A stretch of DNA of 64,000 bases from Corinectria fuckeliana (GCA_019137255.1 WPDH01000200.1:1-64000), one strand, 5' to 3'. Positions 47,801-59,708 are shown, numbered from the stretch's first letter. Notes: generated by a model not told the origin, from the sequence alone. Translations and numbers: made by a program.

Positions 47801-49358
47801 CTCTATAATAGCAACGCATCTCAGAACAGAGACGAAGCGAGGTCTCGACAGCGTCTCACAATCCTCTTCGACATGGTTTCCGGACACAGATAGGAAAGAC
47901 AAATGTATCCCTGCTAGACCCCCCATCTCGATTACATTACGTTGGTTCCACTTACTTCAAGAGGCATCATGATGGATTGAAAGATATGAACTAGCCGGTT
48001 CAAATAGAGCAGGACCGGAGCGCTCCGCTGCAGGATGATGGTATAAAGTCGTCCAAGCCCCTCATCCGTTGACCTCGAAGTTGTTTAATGTTGACCTTCT
48101 ACGCCCGAACATCTCAGTCGTCTTCATCCCACTGTGGACCAACGATGGTTGTTCTTCCAACATGTCAATATGTCAGCAGCTCTACGTCCAGGTCCAGCTC
48201 TAGCCCCCGTACGGAGTACTCGAAGACGCGTCTTGGAATGACACAAGCAAACACGTGATACCTGACATGCGAACCTCCGCTCTTGCCATACATCAAACTC
48301 CACAGTTTGTTACACGAGCATCAGAATCCAATCTAGTCTTCACGACCGCCTGCTTGACAAATATTGCTGCTTGACAGATCATGTGTCTGTCTACTTCCCT
48401 CGGACGAGAGCCAACAGCTAAACGGCTCGTCCAAGCCATACGCCAGCTTCACCGACCCCTCCGAACCACGCAAGCCATCTAAGCGCGGCGGGGCTACTTG
48501 GCTGCCCCTCGCACTCTCAGCGAGCTTTGGTTCGATGACGGACGATCGTCAGCATCCACCTCACTTGTGTCGCAGACCCCTGCTCTAGGCAAACCGGACC
48601 TGTCAGAGATGGAGGGGCTCAGTACTTGGCGTTTCTATAGAACCAGCACACAAACGCCAGGTACCGGAACCCCTGCTTAGCTCTCCAAGCTTCCTCGCTC
48701 AGATACTACCCCTCCGTCCTCCAACAGCAGCAGACCCTGGGCGCGTATGATTTCATGCTTGATTGCTAGTGGGCGAATTGCAGGCTTGTGGTCAATGGGC
48801 GTCCCCTAGGAGCTGGGCTAGTGCCTCGCGCGTGCATTGAATCAGAAGCCGAGCCAGAGGCTGCAACGGAGTCGTCGGAGTGCGGATGGGAGGGAGCCCG
48901 TATCGTGTAGAGTGAGTGGCCTGTAGCCAGCGTCTTGTCTTGGCAGCTGTAGCTGTTGCTGTCGCAGCTGCTGATACTGAACCTGATATCGGTCCTCTGA
49001 TAGGTATCTACTTACTTTTCGTGAGGTACCTATAATGGCCTGCTTGTGTTGTCCCGGTTGCGTTGCTCAGAGGAATTGTTCGCACCACGCTGCAATCCGT
49101 GCCAGCTGAACGTGCGTCACTGGCCCCCTCATCGGGCAGCTCAGACAACCCCTCCTCCACCTCCTCCACCTCCTCGCCCTCTCCATTTCTCTCTTCTTCC
49201 TCTTTTCCTACCAGCTTCCCTCCAAGCTACTAAATCTTCATCCATCACCCCTTCGCTAGCTCGACTGGGGCCTCTCACGTATATCACTTGTGCCTCGCCA
49301 CCACCAACACCTTCTCCTTGGGACCTTTCCCAGCACTTGAAGAACAGGACACGCAACA
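44824..49358. other. 4.5-kb gene-free stretch between HMG-box and HET-C genes
   Basis: No open stretch here looks like a protein family. Features seen are several CCTAGGTAC-type motifs (46021, 46244), CTCAGGCACCT direct repeats near 46746-46775, and a CCTCCA-rich pyrimidine tract at 49147-49215 just before HET-C that looks like a leader. A noncoding transcript or long regulated promoter is possible but not shown. Confidence 0.5.
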
Positions 49359-52300
49359 ATGTTCAGCTTCAGGTCTCACGGCCTCCTGGTGGGGCTCATC
49401 ATCCTCGTTGGCCTCGCGTCGCCCGCCTTCGCCTTCGGTGCTGGAAACATTGCGGCCATCTCCAAGGTCGAGGGCCAGAACTGTAAGCAACCCCCGGGTG
49501 GTGATCCGCCCTCTCCCCCGATCCCCGTAGGCTGACCAACTCCTCCAGGGCGACACGGCGATATCGAAGATGCTCTCCTCACTCTCACTATGGCTCGCGC
49601 CCTGAACGGCAAGAAGTTCAACAAGCTCACTGTTTCCCGTGTCTACTTTGGCAACTGGCTCCGCGATTACTCCCAGGCCGTCGACGTCGGTACTGTCAAG
49701 TCCGTCTCTGCTGAGGCCATCCGTCTCCTGCTTTGCGTTCTTGGCTTCCTGACCTTTGGCTACGGATCTGGCGAGTTCGAGGTCACCGCCGATCGCCTTG
49801 GATGCTACCGTCCCGAAGAACACATTGACAACCCCAAGGACTATGCTGAAAATGTCGATGCTCGCCAGTACGATCGTCGCCTCCGAGGACCCATCGATGA
49901 GCGCCGAGAGCTCTCCATCGACCCCGAGTCAGGCATGAAGAACTACATTGCCAACGAAGGCGCTGGCATCATGACGTCTGCCAAGCTTGTGAAGCAGCTC
50001 TTCTCCAAATCCATCCAGTTGGGCCGCCGCTACAAGGACAGCGATAAGAAAGTTGACAAGTACGAGTGCCTCCGCCTTTTGGGAACTGGACTGCACTGTC
50101 TCGAAGGTTGGTGCATTCCGGCTACTGGCTACCAGCCCCAGCCACCGACACGTCTACTCTAGATCTCCTACTACTGTGTTTACCTCGTTGCTCTTCCAAA
50201 CTAACAACAAAATTGTAGATTTCTTTGCTCACAGCAACTACACTGAGCTTGCCTTGATTGAGTTGGGAGAGCACGATGTCTTCCCCCACGTTGGCCGTGA
50301 CACCCAGATCGAGATTGAGGGTGCTCGCCGTCCGGTCTACCCCATCGTCACTGGTACTTTCGGTGGTGTCGATTTCCTGCACTCCGTCACCGGTGAAGGT
50401 AAGTCATCTGTCGCATCTGCTTCGAGATAGTATTACTAACGCTTTGTAGTGTCCGACAAGCTAACCCAGAACGAGATTGACGAGCTCGAGGGAACCCTCC
50501 AGGAGGGAGCCCAGTCGGACACCAGCATGCTCCGGAATCTCCTCGACATGATTCCCGACGGTATTTTTGGCGACAAGCACCAGAGTGACCGGGTTGATGA
50601 GCTTCAGTCTAACGCGACCCAAGCTCAGATGGAGAACACCGCTATCTCTCCTCGCGAGCCTGAGGAATTCACTGAGTACATCCAGAACGTCTTCAAGCAG
50701 GTGATGCCGGCCATTCAGTTCCATGACGACATCATGAAGAGTATCTCTGCTGCTGTCGAGAAGATCCCCGTTCTACCCAAGGTTATCGAGCAGCTTGAGG
50801 AGCAGCTGTCTGTCTTCATCTTCTCAATCATTGCTCCCTTCATCATTCCCCTCATCCAGCAGATCCGCAACGAGCTCAGGACTGGCTCCGATGAGATCAT
50901 TGAGAGCAGCGAGCGAGAGCAGCACATTGTGTTCCATGACGACAACTCCAGTGACCCTACCCACTCCATGCTGGCCAAGGACCACTTCTCTAACGTATGT
51001 ACTCCGTCACTAGAAGTTCTCTGAAGCTGGTTGTAGCAAAATTGCGGTGTTTGATATCTGACCGCATTCTAGATTCTCAACGAGATCGCTGGTCGAAATG
51101 CCGCCAGCATGGTGACCTGGGTTGTTCCCCAGCTCATGAATGCTATGGACGACGACAGTGTCGATGTCGACAGTCTTCTGGACAGCATCGTGCACGGAAT
51201 CATGCACCACCCTGCTCAGCGAGATTCGGGCGGTGGGAAGATCCGTGAGGGTCGACGACGTTGTTACGAGAACGTCAAGGAGTGGTGGGCCGAGCTGGGC
51301 GACGAAACTCAGGGTGACTACCGCCAGAAGCTGACTCGTGAGGGAGTCCAGAATGGCGAGAACCACAAGGAGGGAGTTCAAGACACCGGACACGGCCACG
51401 GTTGTGCCGGTAAGCTCAAGATGCGCAAGCTCTATGGCGGCCCGCAGACGGTAGAGGATAAGATTGCCGGCGCTGCCGCCGACGCCATCTTCCAGGGCGC
51501 CACCGGTGCCCTCTCTGGTATCGTCCAGCAAAACACCGGGTACAAGTTGTCCCAGCCCTCTCGCAAGGACAAGGAAGAAGAGGGTGGCCTAAGCAGCTTC
51601 CTCAACCAAGCGAGTTCCCTCTTTGGAGGTGACTCGGAGGATAAGGGCTCCGGTCGTCAAAGCCAGCAGCACACGCAGCGCCGCCATGACGATGACGACG
51701 ATGACAATAACCAACATCGTCGCAAGAACAGTCAAGAGGGTCGACGCCGACGTGACAGTAACGAGGGTCGTAGCCACGGAGGCGGTGGCTATGACCGCGA
51801 GGAACGCCACGAGGAGCCTAGTTACGGCGGCGGCTACCAACGCGAAGAACGCCGTGAAGAGCCAAGCTATGGTGGCGGGTATCAGCGTGAGGAACGCCGT
51901 GAGGAACCCAGCTATGGCGGTGGCGGCTATGGAGGCGGCGGCGGTGGATACGAGCGCCGCGAGGAGGGTGGCTACGGAGGCCGCCCTGAGCAGAGCAGCT
52001 ATGGCGGTGGTGAGCGCCGTGATGAGGGCGGTTTCGGCGGCGGTTATGGAGGTCAACAGGGCGGCTACGGCGGACAACAGGGTGGCTACGGCGGTGGTGA
52101 GCGCCGTGATGAGGGCGGTTTCGGCGGCGGTTATGGAGGTCAACAGGGCGGCTATGGAGGCCAACAGGGCGGCTATGGAGGCCAGCAGGGTGGCTACGGC
52201 GGTAATGAGCGCCATGACGATGGTGGTTTCGGCGGCGGCTCCGCCGATGAGTACGTACGTCAAGGCCAGGGCCAGGGAGGCTACAGAGGTGGTGGCCACG

Positions 52301-52377
52301 GCGACGAGAGCGGCGGTTACGAGCGCCGTGACGATGATTCTAGCGGAAACGGATACGGAGGCGAACGCCGTTGGTAA
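49359..52377 (+). CDS. het-C: HET-C heterokaryon-incompatibility family protein
   Basis: Ortholog of the Neurospora HET-C protein, whose allelic differences trigger vegetative incompatibility. Five exons (49359-49482, 49549-50106, 50219-50398, 50450-50994, 51073-52377) give 903 residues, phases consistent. A signal peptide opens the protein (GLLVGLIILVGLASPAFAFG). The conserved Het-C domain follows: WRHGDIEDALLTLTMARALN, VYFGNWLRDYSQAVDVG, LGTGLHCLEDFFAHSNYTEL, HDVFPHVGRD. A hydrophobic segment near residue 405 (FIFSIIAPFIIPLIQQI) may be a membrane helix. The C-terminal 250 residues are a basic/acidic then Gly/Tyr/Gln-rich tail with EERREEPSYGGG and GGYGGQQ repeats. No partner PIN-C/HET-domain gene is adjacent. 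Whether this allele is active in incompatibility cannot be told. Confidence 0.95.
51820..52260 (+). repeat. Gly-rich tandem repeats inside HET-C, including an 87-bp minisatellite
   Basis: The tail encodes three EERREEPSYGGG-like units, then repeated GGYGGQQ. At DNA level 52003-52067 is identical to 52090-52154 (65 bp), a period of 87 bp or 29 codons. All units keep frame. Confidence 0.9.
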
Positions 52378-53087
52378 ACGGTCTATCAAGTTGATTAACT
52401 AGTATCTAAGTAGTCACGGATGGCGGCTCCTGCTTGATGGGTTGGCACTCGAGGAACAAATTACCTATTCCTGACAGTTGAGAGAATAAAGAAACGTCAT
52501 TTTTGTTTTCATATATACTTGATACCCAATTGTCTAAAGGATAAAGAATAGGTAGAGAGGTCTGGTGACAAAGTGTTGATCGTCGATGTGACCTTTACCT
52601 TAGTCACATACGAACATGTTCCATGTAGTTTGCTTTCATCACGAGTCCATTGACTTGATGCTACGATAACCCAATCAACCCTCTCAGCGTAACTGGATGC
52701 ACCAACATACGCCAACATTCCGAAAAGTCGCTAGGGATATATCCACACCTACAGGATTGAATGATGTAAGGAGGTAGTCCGAGGCGGATTGGGGAGGGCA
52801 AAAGATGACTACAGCCTTCCTTATTCGTACACACAGTTCGCTGATGGGGTCGTTAAAGGTGAAGTCAAGCCGTTGTGCGCAGGCTTTTATGATGAATGTT
52901 GGAAGTGTCAACTTGTAAGATTAGTCTATGAGGTTGAACAGCTGTTCCATCTGATGTTCTTATAGAGGCAGGCTGTATGTAGCATCAAGGTACCGCCATT
53001 GGAAGTTTCCTGGATTTACGTTTAACCTTATTATCCGTAACTAGATAAGGGACGGATTCAATGAAGACCCCGACCCCGATGAGGGGC

Positions 53088-53167
53088 GGTTGACTGATAT
53101 GTATCAGTCAACCTGATGATGGAAAGATCGTCGTCTGACACGAAATGACACGAAAGAGCGACGATCT
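53088..53167. repeat. two neighbouring hairpin-capable inverted repeats
   Basis: First: arms GGTTGACTGATA (53088-53099) and its perfect complement (53102-53113) with a 2-base centre. Second: arms AGATCGTCG (53125-53133) and CGACGATCT (53159-53167) around a loop that holds two copies of TGACACGAAA. They begin 710 bp after the HET-C stop. No transposase or flanking target duplication was identified. Confidence 0.85.
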
Positions 53168-53822
53168 CCCCCCTATCCGAGGCCGTCCCTACAAAAATGC
53201 GTCATTGCCAGTGGACGAAAACTACAAAGGGGCTTTCGATTTGTTTCGTTCCGTTTCGTTGACAGGAGGTTTTAGGTACCTATGCATCTACAAGTGAATA
53301 ACTAGATTAGGTATGTCTTCTCAAGCTGTAATCCAATCTAACGAGTCAGGCAGTGAAAGAGCACCGCCTTCTTGGGGGCGCACAACAGCTAAGACATGTG
53401 CACGGGAATAAACACATCCGGTGCTAAATCAAGAGACGTGCAGCACAGAGTACGGAAATGGTCGATTGCAGTATGGACTGCAGTACTTACTTACGGAGTA
53501 ATATGTAGTGCTGCACAAAGAGAAAGTGTGTGCCATCGGGTGTCTAAGGATCATTGCACGATGCGGGGTGGGGTGTGCTACGGCGAAGAGACAGAAAGAA
53601 ATAGGTCCACACGTAATTGCCCACAGCCCCAGGGCTATTACCACTTACTAGGTATATTATGTAGTACCTTATGTAGTACCGACGCACAGCAGCACGTAGG
53701 TAGTAAGTATGTAGGCCTAGCAATAATTTCTCTCCCGTCGAAACGAGTAGCTATTCTACGCTCCCCCAGGCTCTACTTATGTACTAATAATACTACGTCA
53801 AGTAGCGTCGCACCAGGCTGTA

Positions 53823-53835
53823 CCCCCCCCCCCCC
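53823..53835. repeat. C13 homopolymer
   Basis: Thirteen consecutive C on the plus strand, in the gene-free stretch. Confidence 0.95.
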
Positions 53836-55456
53836 TTGTGAGAGCCTCGTTAGGCCACGGCCCAATTTGTTTCTCTCCTTCAGCTGAATCGCTCATCGTG
53901 GCCTTGCCATCACTTTGGGAAGCTGATTGCTCGTTAAAGAGGTGAAGTTTTCAATGTATAAACCAGAGGGCCACAGTCTCAACTACCTACATACACCCAG
54001 CAGTCAGCTCCCCGAGCTTCCCGAGCCCAGGGTCTGACCTGACCTGATCTGATCTGGCCTGACCGTACCTACCCTTTCGTGTCGCAGTCTTGTTCCGATC
54101 TGCTGTGACCCGCCGAATCATGACGGGGGGGGCGGAGGACAAGGCGGCAAGGGTCTGAGAGGGACATGAAGGAAGACAGGGGCCTCTGCTCGCCTCTGCA
54201 ATGGTCTCCGCGGAATCCGTCACTTGGACGCCATCCATCGCAGCAGCAGTATTACAGCAGCAGCACGGTACACTACCTCCGTGCTTGTCCCGCTGCAAAG
54301 CCATGTGTTTCGCGCCAGCCTGTCAAACCGTGCCGCACCGCGGGCGGCCTACCGTCGTATCTGAACTTGCGGCCCTTGTTCTGCAGAGCCAAGCAACGCA
54401 ACGTCTCAGCACTGCGTTCCTCGAACAAGGGACCACCTCGAACCAAGGGTCGTCTCCACAGAGGATTTCTCGGACGCAGTGAGATTATCATCGACGGATC
54501 AGCCGTTCGATGCGTATGTACCGATCATGTCGTCGAGCGTGGGTTGCGTTGCATAGCCCCTGGCGCAGCCTTCTTTAGGGCAGGAAGACGGACGACTAGG
54601 CTTTGACCCTGTTGGGGAGCAAGAGAGCCACGATATAATGATAGTTTCTCTCCAAAAATGCAGTACGAAGCACGGATTGGCTTTTGGGACCGGGGTCAAG
54701 GGTGGTGAGTGTGGGTGTACTGTATCTATTTGTGCCGGCTTTGTACTGTAGTGGCCCCTGGACCGAAGCTGGCTGGGCATGTCATGACAGACAAGCTTTT
54801 GGGCGCAGAAGCTTGGCGGAAGTGCAGATCCGATTCGGCTCGCTTCCCGTTCGATTCCATTCGTTTTCTTCGACTCCCAAGTCCCTCGTTACCATGAACT
54901 ACCATGGGCAAGTTTATTAGGGTTGGCCATAAGGCGCCGCTAGGGTATGTTTGGCATCGACCCAAATACGAGGTGATGACACTCTCCCCACCCTCGTCCG
55001 TGATTCAAGAGCGCGCCCCGAGCCGGATTTGTCCATGCAGACCGTTCTCTCGAAGCCCGCTTCAAGCCATCGTTTGCCAGCTTTGCAAGAACACGGGAGT
55101 ATTCATGTGAGAGCCCGCGACTGGGGACCCTGCTACGTGCATCTACATAGATTCTCGAGTCTGCCGGGGTTGTGCTGGGCGGTGACCGACAGACGAGGCA
55201 CGACTTTTGAGTTGAACGATAGGGGGCCGTAGTGGAGAAAGATGAACGGCCAGAAGGATCCGTGCAGCCATGTCGAGGAACAAATGTTTTTTACGTGAGA
55301 ACAAGGAAGCAAGGAGTTTTCCTCTATTCTTGCCCCGCTTGGGAAAGATGCTATACATAGTTATCTACAGTACTACGTAGTAGTAGGTTCGCGAGTGATC
55401 CTAGGCACAGAGAGCCTGGTCGAGTCGACAGGCTTATCGCAGGGTTTGGAGATGCA

Positions 55457-55466
55457 CCCCCCCCCC
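55457..55466. repeat. C10 homopolymer
   Basis: Ten consecutive C on the plus strand, in the same gene-free stretch. Confidence 0.95.
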
Positions 55467-56345
55467 GTTTACTTCGTACTCCGTCCATCCCACACCACAT
55501 CTGGGATGCATCCACCATTGCGAACCAATCTTGCACCGTTGACGCAGGGCGTGGCAGAGAAGGAGGAGAAATAAGGAGCTGACTTGGATTTTCCCGGCAG
55601 GGGTGGCTCCTGTTCCTAGTCGCCGTGCCTGTCACAGGCTGTCACCACCAATTGATAGGGACTCTGATGGCTGATGCGGACTCTTCGTTACTACATAGTC
55701 TGGTGACAGTTATTGCAAACCCGGCACTCGTTGGATACGGTGTTCCTACTTCTGTTTAGCAGATATCGGGCAACGTCGTACTCACTGTCCTCGAGCTTCT
55801 CGCCGGCGTCTAACCAAAGCAATTCGTATTGTAGGCGCGGGATTGTGATCGAGTCGACTCGCCGCCGCCCATTGTCCGTCCCCCAGTCCGTCTTGGCAGA
55901 ACAAGCCGCCAACTACACATACATAGTATGTACCTATGTTCCCCTCCCCCCGGCCCCATCCTGGTGGTACCTATTCCCGTCATTAGTGACAGCTTCGTAC
56001 TCGTCCAGCTGTCTGTCACTTTGGATGCTTCATTGATCTGTTCTGGTCCCAAGGTTTTTACCCAGGCCCAATCTCACCATCTTTGTCCCCTTTGCACACG
56101 GTCGGCAATCTCACGCCCACGTCCCTATGTAGATACTACTAAGGTAGTGCCCACTGCACGTCCTCGCTCCCAAATCCTCTCTCTCATCTCTCCCGCAGTT
56201 CTCTCTCCCGTCCCGCAGCCCGTTTTCTCTCCCACACACCCACCTCTCACAGGCTCACGCCTCCCACGGACGCCGCTACCTCACACCTACGCGCCACAAC
56301 GTCCTGGCACGCCTATCCTCTACATCACTGAAGCCTTTACCCATT

Positions 56346-56375
56346 NNCCCCCCCCCCCCCCCCCCCCCCCCCCCC
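56346..56375. repeat. NN followed by a C28 homopolymer, unresolved sequence
   Basis: Two ambiguous bases (56346-56347) precede 28 consecutive C. The true length is probably not determined. It lies about 650 bp before the likely start of the RING gene. Confidence 0.95.
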
Positions 56376-57001
56376 TCTCACATAGGTTCTCTCCGCCTTC
56401 CCGCCGTCTTCCTAGCACTAGGTACTTGGGAGCTGGACTTTTGCTTCGAATCGCTCATCGCTCCTCCCACCATTCTCCATCCTCCATTCTCTCTCCATTC
56501 ATCATTCTCCATCTTCTACCTAACTACGTAGTACATAGTTACTACTAGTATTCTCCACTCCTACTCCCGCTCCACCCTTTTCTACCGCGCCCAGACCATC
56601 TCGCTCTCGCTTCCCTCCTCGCTCTTTCCTCAAGCAAGCCCGCTGCTGCCCACCTGCCCGCCTGTCTTCCTACCCTTCTCGATTCTCAATCCTCGCCTCG
56701 CTGCAATCTTTCCTCTCCATTTCAACGTCACCCTGGCCGCTGCTTCACTCTCGCGCGGTCGGTGCACGCCGTATCATGCCTACCGCCCCATGATTGAGAA
56801 TGTTACAGAAGAATGTGTAAGTTTCTCCTGCCTCCCGCGAGTCCCGAGTCCTCCGAAGCCTCCCCGTCTCCCGTCCCGTCCACTCCCGTCCCCGTCGCCG
56901 CTGCTCTCCTGCGGGCGTGGACAAAGCCAAGAAATGTTCCATCCTATCCGGCCTTGGCATCCCGCATACTGACTTCTTCCCAGCGCTCACCGAGATTCGA
57001 A

Positions 57002-59159
57002 ATGTCGTGTAAGTTTGTCGTGTTGCTTTTTCGCGAACCCCGTTGCCATCAACTTTCCTTCTCGGCGCCACAGTATTCGTCTTTGTGCCTCGTTCTCGTC
57101 GTCCTATTCCGACTTCGCTATAACCTCTACCCCGCCGCCATCCTTTTTTCACCATCCTACGACATCCTGTTGCTCATTTTCTGCTCCCGTCTCGCCAATA
57201 CGTTTTTTCGATCTTGTTCTCAACAATCCCCGGATCGACAAGCTGCTGACCTCAAGCCAGCCTCCTCTTCAGCAACCCGGTATGGAGTGGCGCCAGTACT
57301 GTTCCGTCGACAATCATTCGCAACCTCACAGCCTTGTCGGTGCGTCACCACCCTCTCGCCCCGGCCCTGTCGGGTTCCTTCGCGCCGTCACTGACACTCG
57401 CTTCTGCAAATAGAGCCAGCTAGCCTACGAGGAGCGCATAACTTCCAACATTACCACCCTAACCACGACCAACGCCGACACTCTCGATGGCGTCATCCAA
57501 GGCCTCCTATACGTCCCGGACCTCGACGCCAATGCTGCCTGCGATGAGCAACAGTACGATTTTATCCCCCGCAATGTCACCCGTCGAGACAATCTTCCCC
57601 CTACCAACTACAACCTCATCGCCCTCGCTCCTTGGTTCAGCATCGATTGTACCCTCGCCTACCTCGCTTCCGCGCGTGTCGACCCCCTTCGCGCATTCGT
57701 ATTCTACAAACCCAACAATTCCTCCAACAAGCCTCAAGATGCCGACTCCGCTGTGTGGAACCTAGAGGATGGCGGAGCATGGGTTAAGACCAATAAATAC
57801 CCCATCTTCGCCGTCTCAGGCAAGGAAGGCGAGCAAATGATGGAACAACTAAGCCTTTATTCAGGTCATATAGAGGACATCCCCTACGGCGACGAAATCA
57901 ACGATCTTTACGGGCCCAATCCCAAGGACTATGTTCGCATATGGACTGAACTCACCCTCGAGAACGATTCCAACATACCGCCCCTCTGGGCCTTCTTCCT
58001 CATCGTCATCGGTGCGCTGCTCCTCGTCATTACAACCGTCTCTTGCACCATGCACCTCGTCCAACGACGTCATCGTCAATCTTTGAAGCGCCGAGTAGAG
58101 TCGGGCGAAGTCGACCTCGAAGCTATGGGCATCAAGCGTCTGACAGTACCCTCGGCCCATATCAGAGACTTCCCTCTATTTACGTACAACGCCGACCCGG
58201 AAACGATGGGCCCGCCCCCAACCCCGCTATCATCTAGAGCTTCGCGAAGCGGTCGTCGACAAGACCAACGCAGCATAAGATCCACAGCTAGCGTTCGTAG
58301 CAAGCGACGCAGCGTTGCGCATACCGGCGATACAACCGCCACCAACGTCCAGCCGAGTTGTCACATCTGCTTAGTTAACTTTGATCACCGACAAACAATC
58401 ATTCGGGAGCTTCCTTGTGGCCATATATTCCACCCCGAATGTATCGACGAGTTCCTCTCCCAGAACAGTTCTCTCTGTCCTGTGTGCAAACAGAGTATGC
58501 TACCTCGGGGATACAGTCCCCAGATCACCAACGGAATGGTTCGCCGTGAACGCGCTCTTCGACGGCTACGAGAAAGGGTCGACTTCGACGACTTGTCAGA
58601 AGAGTCACATGATAGCAAACTCAAAGGATGGGGCAGACGACTCTTCCGTTCCTCAGCGATCTCGCCTCCCAACCTGTCGCGATTAGTTCCCTTGGAGATT
58701 TCGAAGCCCAAAAGAGAGCCAACAAGAGAATCCACGCCGATAGTCAGCGAGGAACAAGGCACAGCCCCAGACACAACCCCGGACACAACCTCGACTCCCG
58801 TATCCGGCTCGAGTTCCGAGGGACCAGCAACGGTCTCGAACGTGCCTGCCCCAGCAAGGACAGCAAAGCCCCGACGAACGCGGCCCCGGGCGCTGAACTT
58901 ACTCCCGACGCACCCAGAGAATTCCGAGTTGACTACGGCGACGGCAACAACGACAACCGTGGGACGCAGGAGTCCTTCGTCGTTCGCTCGAGCACGTATG
59001 CGGGAGATTGCAGCCAAAAATGCACCCTTTGACGATCCAGATCAACAACGGGCAATATGTGAGTATCCTTCTACAAAGGACAAGTTGAAGTGGTGCAGTT
59101 TTCTAATCATCCTGATAGGGCGACGTGGGTTATCAAAGGTGTTTCCAGGATATTTTTAA
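57002..59159 (+). CDS. PA-TM-RING-type membrane E3 ubiquitin ligase
   Basis: Probable endosomal/vacuolar or Golgi membrane ubiquitin ligase. Firm coding exons are 57257-57339, 57414-59058 and 59119-59159. The lumenal part (STVPSTIIRNLTALS, then SQLAYEERITSNITTLT) resembles a protease-associated domain with several N-glycosylation sites. One membrane helix is PLWAFFLIVIGALLLVITTV; the cytosolic side has a RING-H2 finger (CHICLVNF, LPCGHIFHPECIDEF, SLCPVCKQS) near 58350-58490 and a Ser/Thr/Pro-rich tail. The start is uncertain. Small exons at 56984-57008 and 56790-56816 with good GTAAGT donors splice in phase to 57257, giving 590 residues from ATG 57002 or 606 from ATG 56790. Neither has a clear signal peptide, so another first exon may exist. 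The last 60-bp intron is a multiple of three and open. Confidence 0.8.
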
Positions 59160-59708
59160 AACCGGTTCGGGGCTCGGTTGTAGGGGCATTAGACGGCATT
59201 TCATTCCCGCGCCAATTTTGGCGAGACATGGCAACGGCGTTTTTGGTTATGGGGACAGGGCTTCTTGGATCAAGTGAGTTAAGCTATGAGGCAGCCCTTC
59301 ACGAGTACTATCATGAGGAACCAGAGGTCTGGTTTTGGACAACTTTGATTTTGGCGTCGGCTTAGTTTTTAACATGTTAACAATGGGCATGGGCATGGGC
59401 AGGGGGTATGGGCATATCCAAGCGGAGTAAGTGGCGGCACTACCAAGCCATGGCTAAGAGCTATTTGAATCTCCCGTTTGTAGCATGGAGATAGGAGGAA
59501 TCGAGCAGAAGGGGGTCAGCTCGTCAGGAGGACTCTTAGTCTATGGGCAGATTAAGGCCTAGCGCACGGGAACTAACTGTTATATATGCCAGAACGGCCC
59601 CCGGAGTTGTGGTCATTTTACATGTTATAGATGAGCGATCATGCGCCTTTCTTCAAGTTTTGCTGATAGACGTGATCCAGCCAGCTAAGCAACCCTAAAG
59701 ACTAACAG
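59160..59708. other. intergenic after the RING gene
   Basis: Includes the 3' UTR and a GGGCAT-rich stretch near 59383-59412. No gene seen. Confidence 0.4.

Larger units (their letters stand above)
52378..56789. other. 4.4-kb gene-free stretch downstream of HET-C
   Basis: No protein family is recognisable. It carries two adjacent inverted repeats (53088-53167), a TAGGTACCTA palindrome (53273-53282), a CTGAC/CTGAT tandem run (54033-54064), a 12-bp palindrome at 55371-55382 and three long C tracts. The last 600 bp are extremely C/T-rich and look like a promoter or leader of the RING gene. Confidence 0.5.

Noticed and set aside
51589..52402. Long open frames opposite and out of frame over the HET-C tail
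   Set aside because: They are products of the repetitive Gly-codon DNA; composition is monotonous (Ala/Thr/Val) and no start context or homology supports them.
54166..54606. 146-codon plus-strand open frame downstream of HET-C
   Set aside because: Rich in Arg/Pro/Ser/Cys without pattern; an opposing frame is equally open. No support for a gene.
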